From Emmonsiellopsis sp. PD_33 (taxonomy: Eukaryota > Ascomycota > Eurotiomycetes > Onygenales > Ajellomycetaceae), in contig JANTQF010000158.1 of NCBI GenBank assembly GCA_032988165.1, positions 1 through 64,000 on the forward strand: a stretch of DNA of 64,000 nucleotides, in the 5' to 3' direction. The notes beneath the pieces were generated by a model. That model did no database searches. It saw only the letters and a list, made by a program, of their open reading frames with translations, and was not told the origin of the DNA. Below, piece after piece: positions 55,640 to 64,000 of this stretch. The first letter of the stretch is position 1. Each line of letters begins with the position of its first letter. Made by a program: the position numbers and the translations under genes.

Positions 55640-56503
55640 TCATTTCCGTTTTGAATGGTTTCACGAGAAGACATGGGATAAGCTCCCTTCGGTCTCCGCA
55701 TTATTGTAGCATATCAGCTACCCCATAATTAATCCGTGCTTGAGGATCATATTGCGTGCTTCCATCATGTAGTTGACCAGTGGTTTGAGTAGGATTAAAG
55801 CTGCATATGCATTTCAAATGGACTGATAGCCATGGCTGCTGCTGCCGGTATCATATTCTCCTTGGGAGGAGTGTTTGGATAATCGATATCGCGTCATACT
55901 TCATCAGAAGCAAGCAATTTTGATGACGAGATAATAGATTCGGGCGATGAGGAGGGGCAGCGGACCAATTGAAATGTCCAAGGATCCAGAGGCTACCTGG
56001 AGCAAATAAGGCCAAGGGAAATAGCAAGCTCAAAATGTTGTCTGAATCACTAAAATTTCGCCATTGCCAGCTCAAACAATGCGAAGCGTGGAATTCTTCC
56101 AGGGGGCGTCTAAATGGATGGGGAATTTTGTTAGCTTTGCTCTAGTAGGTGCAGGGATGGCTATCAGATGCCGGTAAACAGTTCAAGTAAGAAATGATCT
56201 AGATTGGGAGAAAGGCTTTGTACCCGGGTAGCAAGGAGCTGATATTACACCAGCCGTTCTGTTTGATGCCACCAAGATGATTCCTATGGGCGCATGGAGG
56301 GTGGGACAATTACATAGGCAACTGGAACATAGATCTGATTGGCTGGGGTGATGGCTGACTAATGTTTAATCCAACCTCTCCTCATCCCTGAACCCCTGAA
56401 TCCTTCCTGATGCTACACCGCGAGATATCTTGGAAGTTAACCATTTAAACTAGTTACAGCCTGCATAGCGTTTGATACTGCTTGTGAGGAGCCAAGTCTT
56501 CCC
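55640..56503. other. intergenic
   Basis: Upstream of the MFS gene and downstream of the monooxygenase gene (both minus). No supported feature; one 74-aa ORF is likely chance. Confidence 0.55.
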
Positions 56504-58279
56504 TCAGGTCTCGTTACACGCCTGCAAGCTCGCCAGTGTCCCCGGGTTAACATCCCCGTTCGGGCCCTTCTCCTCGAACCGTTGCTGAATTCTTTCCAGC
56601 AGGCTTTCCTTCAGCTTAAGCCATAAGGCGCTATGTCCCTCAACCGGCGGATATCCATGCCGTGCACTATCTACATTGATCCACCCTATCAAGTCATTAA
56701 CGTACTCGACCTCCCCGTCTCTCAGCGAATGGAACCCTCTTCCGAACCCTTTGGCTTTCACCCGTTCTCGATACTCGTCCCGCATGCTTTTCAAACTAGG
56801 TAGATTTGCACGGCCGGATAAGACTGCGGCCACTGCAATAGCCTGGAACTCAAACAACGTAAATGTCGCCGTGAAATACGGGGCTCCAATGAAGGCGAGA
56901 CTCGGGTCAGGGATATAGAAAATGTCCTTGTGCAGATTGTGAAGCTGTGTTCCGTCTGTTACTAGCACCGTATCTCCTGCGCTTTCGACAGCAGTATCAT
57001 CCTCATGATACTGGTTCAAAAACGGATACGTGATATGGTAGCCGGTACAAACGATAACCCGATGTATATCGCACAGCTCATGACCGGATTTGAGAGAGAT
57101 CAAAAAGGGGATGGCTTGATTCTCCCCTAGGTCCTGGAGGGCACTATTGCTGTCTGGGTCGTAGTTGAACGAAGAAATTTCGCCTACACGAAACCCATTT
57201 GGTGGGAGAAAACTGGCAGGAAGATCAAAGTTCCCTCCGCGGGAACTTTGATATATCTTGTTCGCCTTACCTCCTAACTCTTTCGCAATGTCAGTGGACG
57301 AAACGCCGGCGCCAATAAGAAGAACATTCTGCCAGAAAATCCAGTTAGTCACCCTCCGAGCAGGTATGGCTGTTAATGTTGTGGCACTGCAAGAAAAGCA
57401 AATTTGCTCACCATTCCTTTAAAGTCATCAGGCCTTCTGTAACTTTTAGAGTGGGAAACCCTCCCAGGCCACTGCCTTTTCCACTCTGAAAGTCCAGGAA
57501 TCCCAGGAACAAGGGGAGCATGGTAATGACCTGACGCGACCACCACGGCATCAAATGACTGTAATGTAATTAGCTTGGGCCCCCAATATTTCGAGGTATA
57601 TGGTATGCGGACCTGAACTCTTTGCAACTCATGCCATCTTCCACTCTGAACATCTCGTTTCAGAGTCAACGATTTCACCTTCCATTGCGATCCAATTTTT
57701 TGGACATCAAAAACGCGAGTATTATACAGCGTTATTTGGGCGACCCCAGCCTTCTTGGAGGTATCTTGGATATACTCTTTTATTGTCCGATGACTGACAA
57801 AATCGGGCGTTCCATCCGGCCATGCGTTGAGCTTTGTACGCACCAACGGGGTGGGAATATTGTTAGTGAGCCCTTCATAACAAGGACTAGCAGTACACCG
57901 ACATAATAAGCTTAGTTGATCCGACAGAGGGGAAAAAGTACACGGTGAATTTATTTCTTACCCCGGAGGAGCATGTCGAAGGTCCTTGTCTGCTTCATCT
58001 TCTTCATTCCCACTTGGAAATAACTCGCCCTCCGATGGCTTGGTCGCAGGATATTGAGGTTCAATCGGGGGCCGCTTATCATAGACCCTTTTTCCAATCA
58101 TTATGATATCAAACCACAAAGATAGTGCCAGAAGTAGGTGCTTACCATACACCACCTGCTTCTTTAGATCTCTCAAAAACAACCACAGACACACCTGCTT
58201 GCTTGAGGTGTGCAGCTGCTACTACGCCGCTGATACCGGCCCCAATAACAGCAACATTCTTTGAGATAGATTTTGTCAT
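56504..58279 (-). CDS. flavin-containing monooxygenase
   Basis: Proposed CDS is complement(join(56504..57328,57412..57886,57962..58087,58146..58279)), 519 aa, four exons in frame. The N-terminus MTKSISKNVAVIGAGISGVV carries the FAD-binding GxGxxG. After ~245 residues a second Rossmann motif, NVLLIGAGVSSTDIA, binds NADPH. Between them WPGRVSHSKSYRRPDDFKG fits the class B FMO fingerprint FxGxxxHxxxY (W replaces the F). VVVASGHYHAP and VIVCTGYHI are the usual secondary FMO motifs. These enzymes insert one oxygen from O2 into a soft nucleophile (N or S) or a ketone. It starts 603 bp from the divergent TauD-type gene. Confidence 0.9.
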
Positions 58280-58882
58280 ATCTAGCAAGTATCAGACCAA
58301 AAGAGGAATTGTTTCTGGCGAAGGGAGTTTTTGGATAGGAGTTGAGCGGAGAATCCTCAAATACCAACTATGCAGAATGATACCTGGCAAAATATACGCC
58401 GGATGTGAGCAATCAGCAGGAGAAGCACGCCATATTCTTCTATTATGACAATGTCCAAAGGATTTTGTGCTAAGGGATGCTCTCATCTTCCTCGATTCTA
58501 ACTCGAGGTACTTCCCTGACACTGACATTTCAGCTGCTGTCTCGTCATGCCGCTAGAGATAAGGCAAGGTTAAGTGCTGCTCGAGGCACTCGGATGCAAA
58601 ACTAGTAGCAAGATACTTGCCATGCATTTATAATCCAAAGAGGGGATATCGGGATTCGCATACTTACAAGGCGTCATGGGTGTAACAGATGAGGTGATCC
58701 GACCCCTCATTTGATCATAGTTCCTATGAAGCATTACAGAAACCGTGCCGGAATTGACAGATAACCGAATCCTACGCGGTCTGTTGGCTGGATATAAACC
58801 AGAGCATGTTTTCGCATCATTTTCCAGAGCATTATCTACTGTTATCTTTTTTCCCAAAGCAATAGCTATCAGCAGTCCAGTC
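58280..58882. promoter_or_regulatory. shared divergent promoter, FMO and TauD genes
   Basis: 603 bp between the start codons of the minus-strand monooxygenase and the plus-strand dioxygenase. No defined operator could be read with confidence. The arrangement favours co-regulation. Confidence 0.45.
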
Positions 58883-60190
58883 ATGGCTCCATCCGCAATT
58901 GATCCTACTATCGTTGATGTCGTACAGCCGGTGAAGGATACCCTTGGGTTGCCTCCCCAAAGTCGAACTCGTCTTGAAAAGGCGGGTATCGACCTCACGG
59001 CTGGATACCCCTATCGTCCTGCACGGCCCCTTTATCTTGATGATGTCTACAACATTCGCGACCACGACCGGGCTCATATAGATCCTGGGAGTCGAGCGGA
59101 TCCAGAAAAGAAAGCTCTACTGTCTGCTGCAAAGGAGGTCATCAATTTGACATCGCATATTGGTACGGAAATTGTCGGCCTGCAGCTCAAGGATTTGACC
59201 GACCAGCAGAAGGATGAACTTGGTCTATTGATTGCCGAGAGAAGCGTGGTATTCTTCCGTGATCAGGATATTTCGCCACAAGAGCAAAAGGCACTTGGCG
59301 AGTGGTATGGAGAAATTGAAGTTCATGTATGTCCACTCCATCCGAGCAGTTTCAAGTGGTCTCGCTAACCCGGACATTCCCAAAAAGCCCCAAGTACCTC
59401 AAGTGCCAGGTGTCCCGGGGGTAAGCGTGATCTGGCCCGCACTGCAAGCTACAGAAGTCCGGCCGAATTTCCGCAAGCCAGGAGGGGCGTCTCGCTGGCA
59501 TACTGATCTTGTCCACGAAAGGCAGCCAGCAGGCGTCACTCATCTTCACAACGATACAGTCCCAAGTATAGGAGGCGACACGCTCTGGGCTAGTGGTTAT
59601 GGGGCATACGAAAAACTATCGCCCGAGTTTCGCAAATTGATTGACGGGAAGACTGCCATTTACCGTTCGGCTCACCCTTATCTTGACCGCAATGACCCGA
59701 ACTCGGGTCCGAAATATGTAGAAAGAGAACATCCGCTGGTTCGCGTCCATCCTGCAACGGGCTGGAAAGCTTTGTGGGTAAACCGTGCCATGACGGACAG
59801 GATAGTAGGCCTGGATAAAGCGGAAAGCGATGTTATTCTGGGGTACCTTTACGATGTTTATGAGAAGAATGTGGACATCCAGGTGCGGTTCAAGTGGACG
59901 CCGAGGACCAGTGCTCTGTGGGACAACCGGTACGTGCTCCTGTTGCGCTTGCTTTGGAGACTGGGACGGGAAGCATATTCGGCAGCGCATTGCTTGAATC
60001 ATAATCAAAACGCATCACTAACAAGATATTCTCAAAATACAGCATAACAATCCACAATGCCAGCTGGGACTATGAAGGGAGTGAACCTCGACACGGAACA
60101 AGGGTTACGTCTTTGGCGGAAAAGCCATTCTTCGATGCCAGCGCACCGACACGGCGAGAAAAGTTGGGACTTCTGGGGCCCGATGAGTAG
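58883..60190 (+). CDS. TauD-type 2-oxoglutarate dioxygenase (sulfonate/taurine family)
   Basis: Proposed CDS is join(58883..59326,59388..59929,60043..60190), 377 aa. The start ATG at 58883 gives MAPSAIDPTIVDVVQPVKDT; the open frame extends further upstream, but without family-like sequence. The Fe(II) ligands are H186-x-D188 (WHTDLVHE) and H333 (ITIHNASW). R345 or R349 (RHGTRVT) is the 2-oxoglutarate Arg. The 61-nt and 113-nt introns have GT-AG ends and CTAAC-type branches. The family includes yeast Jlp1, which frees sulfite from alkylsulfonates. Fungal homologues also act on other substrates, so taurine/sulfonate use is inferred. An odd proline/valine repeat, PQVPQVPGVPGV, follows the first splice. 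Confidence 0.9.
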
Positions 60191-63100
60191 GGTAAGCTGT
60201 CTTACAGCGATAGACACGAGCCTGCGGGGTCCGGAATAAACTTCTTAGGATGGGATGGCATCTTTTGTTTTGGGAATGGGAGAGAACAGACACTGGGGAT
60301 ATTTCTGAACGCGTATTTTGAAGTGGCCGAAGAACATTCATGATGATAGCATCACTTGCAGCAATTGCTTGGTCGTATATCAAGTCCATATTTGTTGGTG
60401 TGGTAGTTAGTGGCTGCTTAACGATCTGCCTGAGGTACTATAATTCCAGCGCTCCATATTATGAAAACACGCAAAAGTAAATCTATGTGACGTTGATGTG
60501 GTTGTTGAAGTCGAGGTTCATCAGGGGGCGAAATAGGGGCTGGAGTCGTGCACAAAAAATTCAGGGGGATGGCCAGCATAATCATGACTTGAGCCTCACC
60601 AGAACATCCATCCATGGATAACTATCTCTCTCGGCGCCCTCGGGGGATCTCGCCCAGCCCCATCGCCCACAAAGCCTGCGCTAGAGCCACGCGCTTCACC
60701 TTTCCCCTTCGGCTGTACTCCGTAGTTAACGAGTTAATTATAATTTCGGCGTCAGCGAACCCTGTCGCAGGTTCGGTTGGTCGGACTTTGCATTAGTCCC
60801 CCCCAAGGTTTGATTGTATCGACGCTATCTGCCTGTCAAATTGCTGATTCTCGCTCGCTAGTGTACACTCTCGTGCGGCGATGAATATGCCTTTCGCCCT
60901 CAGGGGAAAATGGCGCGTTTTTGATGGCTCTCTTGAGTCTCTTCTGTCCAGAACCAAAGCGATCTTCGCGTGGACTGCCACTTCAAGAGCCGCTCCACGG
61001 ACCCCATGTGGCATCACCACATGCCATTGGGACAATGACAACGGCAATACGAGATGCATCGTTGAGAAATTAACGCGTGTAACACTGGGGCTGGACACTC
61101 TGATCGAAATCAGCAGGCTCTGTTACAACTTACAAACCGATCCCGAAAATGCAGTTCCCCCTACATACTAGTAGTTTTGCTGAGCCGCAGACATGGGGCT
61201 TGGATACTATGTGTTCTTGTCGAAATTCGCCACTCACGTTATCAAATATGCGGCTCGGAGAAGCCTGACATCCATGATTTCTTCTGCGTACCAAAGAAGC
61301 AAAGTGCGGCTAGGAGAAAAAGAAAAGACGAGCAAGGGAAGACAGCCGACTCCGTGGACAGGTCACAAGAAATGCCGCACCGCGGCCCATCCACGTCTCG
61401 GACACGATGATCGCCGAGTCCTCCTTCACAGAAACCTCCAGAGCCCTCAGAAGTTCTGCAAGGCAAACATTGAAGGCGATGACAAAATCAACGCAGTTAA
61501 AGGCAACGAACGGGTCGATCGTGAGGGTTTCTGATACAGCGATACGCCCCATTTTTATCAGTTGGTATACAATATTCCAGGGTGGGAGTTCAAGATAGCC
61601 ATCTTTGGTATGTACTGTACAAGCTTGTTTTCCCCCGAGCCTGCATCCGTAAAAACTGGTTTGTTAATGCATTGTTAGTTAGCTTCCACATTCCCAAATA
61701 GGTTTGCCAAATTGCCAGGATAGATGTTGCTAATAATAGCCAACAGCAGGAAGCAAAACTCCTCTCCCGCAAGCAACAAGCGAATCATGAAGCATCCTCG
61801 CCGCTCGGTGCTCATTCTCCTTGGCATAATTGACGCATGGTTCTCGTGGATAGAACATGGGGAAGTGGAGACACCGGGCGCCATTTGCTGCAGACAGTTG
61901 AAGCACTATCTCTCATCACCACCATCTCCTAGCGGAATATCTTCACGCCACAAACATTCCCAAATGTCATTAGTTATTCGGATGGGACATCTTTGCGCAT
62001 GCCACAAAATAGTGCTAAATAAAAACCAGAGAATCCCCCACCATTTATAGATTTAGGAGACCAATCAAGCCACAGAACGAATGCTCTCTGTCGAGGACTT
62101 CCCTTGTCCGGTGGCTTCACTGCAAGCCTCCTGTTCGGGTAGTATTTGGGTTCCTCATAAGAATCCAATGCCATGCATGTTGCAGTTTCTCTAAGTTACC
62201 GAAGACATGGCTGCAGAGTCCCATCATTAACTACTCGCCCAGTTCTGTTTCATGTCTCCAGAGTCCATCCCAACCAGCCACCAATGTCCATTCTAGAAAT
62301 GATTACCTCGCCTTCGGGGGGGAATAAACAGAAGAATCAAACAGGCATACTTCCAGCGGCTGAAGCTAACTCTCCTTGTGACAGAACAGTGAGGACCCTG
62401 GAATGGCTAGCAATAGTGGCATTTGCCTTAACAAGGCACCGGTTTGCCTTGCATGCCTGGATTCGCCAAGGACGGATAACGATCTCGACGTTTCTTGGGT
62501 GGCCAAAAAATGATTCGGGTGAGTAGGAATAATTATTTAGTTATGATATTCATATTTATGCACAATATCTGGAGACGGGTGTTATGTTTATTCCCATTGA
62601 GTCCCAAAAACTAGCCAACAGGGATAAGATGACAGCTTGGTTCTCATAAGGGTTTATTCGTTTCACAACGAGCCACGGAGTCCCCGGAGGATACCAGGAT
62701 GGGGGATGAAGCCCATAGGATCGGTCAGTTCCAGTGTGTTGATGCCGACAACTTGTTTTAAAGCATGCCCTACAATACAGAGGAGCAGTTTCAACGGCCG
62801 GTCAACATTGATCAACACTGATCCAGGAAGTCCATAACAAATAAAAACGACCAAGCTCTGGATATTGCATAGCAGATTTAGGTGGGTTGCATCTCCAACC
62901 TCGTCATCTCAACTCGCAGGTCGCGGCAAGGCATAAGAGGAATAAGGGCAATATAATAATAGTATCATCGGCCCCGAATTCCATTGCTTTCCATCTGGTT
63001 ATGATCTCGGTACGGGCTGACGCCCCAAACATCCAGCATACATGGTTGGCTGTCTCCTTTTCGGCCCCAACCTCCACTGGTCACCACGCTATTCTCCCGC

Positions 63101-63725
63101 CATCGTCACTTGATCCCGCGAACCACTCTGTCCGGGGTTTTAGCCTCGAACTTCGAAGGGATTGGAGTCATTGGACAGGCGCACTCGCTGATCTCTCGGT
63201 CGCCATGCAGGGGCTTCAAGGGTTTGAACCTTGCACGATTGACTAACGATCAGCAATATGGGGCTCCACGAGATATCTTAATCTCGTTCCATCATGGCGG
63301 CGGTGCCCAGGAGTCATGCGGCTCTGCGACGAGGTCTCCTCCATTTTGCTCTGACCGCACTTTTTCCAGGAAAGTTATCCTTGCATCTGCTGTCAATTAG
63401 TTAGTGTCTATTCCCCCCGGTCTTTTGGTGGTTGACAATGATGGTGTGTTTATATTGTCATACATTCCCACGCGAGGAATTGTTTCGATACTCCCCTTCA
63501 CACACAATATAGCCAGTTCCTCCTTTAACGTAATAGACAGCGAAAAGTTTTTACTTCAAACCCAAAAGGGGGCGTTCAGTTTTCCAGAATATTTTCTTCT
63601 TGATCCTCTACTCGCCCATTCTCTCATTTCGTCTCCTTTCTGCCAAAGCCCCTCGACTCCGAACACAAAGCAAAGACCAGTTCAACTCTCCCGATTCCAA
63701 CATACCTGTACTCTGTAATGCGAAC
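60191..63725. other. 3.5-kb gene-free interval
   Basis: Many short ORFs on both strands, none with family-like content (longest 119 aa at 62887-63246, 117 aa at 62173-62526, 113 aa at 61193-61534). GC-balanced, not RIP-like. The last ~150 bp (63580-63725) are pyrimidine-rich and look like the leader of the following gene. Confidence 0.5.
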
Positions 63726-64000
63726 ATGACGGACATGGTGTATCCCCAGCGAGACCTCCCTCGCATCCAAGTCTCAGAAGATGGGCCCGTCCCATACTCG
63801 CGGTCGACGAATTTGGACCCTATGCCTCGCCCTATTGAAGGCCCCTTTGCCATGGATGCCTCTGAACCCTCATTTGGTACCACGACGACAAGAGCAGTTC
63901 ACATGGAAGCCAAAATATCCTCCCTGGAAAATTCCCTGAGCGGCTATCCGCCGTTCCCTTCCACAGGTGGTGGTGATCATGGCACTATATACTCCTTTGG
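63726..64000 (+). CDS. N-terminal part of an unassigned gene (truncated by window)
   Basis: Starts MTDMVYPQRDLPRIQVSEDG at 63726 and stays open for 91 codons to the window end, after a pyrimidine-rich leader. The protein is polar and Pro/Ser/Thr-rich (probably a disordered N-terminus), ending GGGDHGTIYSFG. No family can be named from this part. An alternative start is the Met at 63735. Confidence 0.5.
   Translation, partial: MTDMVYPQRDLPRIQVSEDGPVPYSRSTNLDPMPRPIEGPFAMDASEPSFGTTTTRAVHMEAKISSLENSLSGYPPFPSTGGGDHGTIYSF

Noticed and set aside
63218..63242. tRNA B-box-like GGTTTGAACC
   Set aside because: No A box or cloverleaf could be placed around it.
60600..63400. Numerous 60-119 aa ORFs on both strands
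   Set aside because: Overlapping and conflicting frames with no recognisable content; no exon chain could be built.

Overview
The window looks like nuclear DNA of a filamentous ascomycete of the order Onygenales, probably Ajellomycetaceae (Blastomyces/Emmonsia-like). This rests on short GT-AG introns with CTAAC-type branch points, the fungal gene repertoire, and a sharp split between GC-balanced gene DNA and AT-rich transposon blocks full of stop codons, as repeat-induced point mutation (RIP) produces. The genus is an inference.

Layout. 1-87: G-rich 9-bp tandem repeat. 242-4768: a Mis18/Yippee-like centromere protein gene (+) convergent with a Rex1/Rnh70-type RNA exonuclease (-). 4769-7967: gene-poor DNA with unassigned ORFs. 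7968-13648: a complete but inactivated Ty1/copia LTR retrotransposon on the minus strand (167-bp LTRs, 5-bp target duplication GAGAC). 14462-30070: housekeeping genes, namely monothiol glutaredoxin Grx4, gamma-butyrobetaine dioxygenase, mitochondrial thiamine pyrophosphate carrier Tpc1, alpha-tubulin, an EF-hand MscS channel (Msy type), a membrane-anchored sterol-esterase-like lipase and a hexapeptide O-acetyltransferase.

31522-45490 is a nested transposon block. The outer element is a MULE (Mutator-like) with ~165-bp terminal inverted repeats and a 9-bp target duplication (ATCTATCAG). A 10,973-bp hAT element (31995-42967; 8-bp target duplication ACCTCATG) has inserted into the MULE transposase gene, and the host reading frame resumes exactly after it. 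The hAT element is unusually long. Besides a BED-finger hAT transposase it holds two tandemly duplicated minus-strand genes and a long intron-containing plus-strand gene that I cannot assign. Several short introns in it carry the same 16-bp palindrome (TTGAACTTAAGTTCAA and derivatives). This is the most novel part of the window.

47422-60190: a full-length PDR-type ABC transporter (+), then a metabolic neighbourhood of a Dal5-family MFS anion transporter (-), a flavin-containing monooxygenase (-) and a TauD-type 2-oxoglutarate dioxygenase (+). The last two are divergently transcribed from a shared 603-bp promoter region. A role in uptake and oxidation of an organic sulfonate or similar acid is plausible but inferred. 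60191-63725 holds no supportable gene. From 63726 a gene begins that runs off the window.

Exon joins given here were read by eye from splice consensus plus family continuity. No computation or database search was possible.
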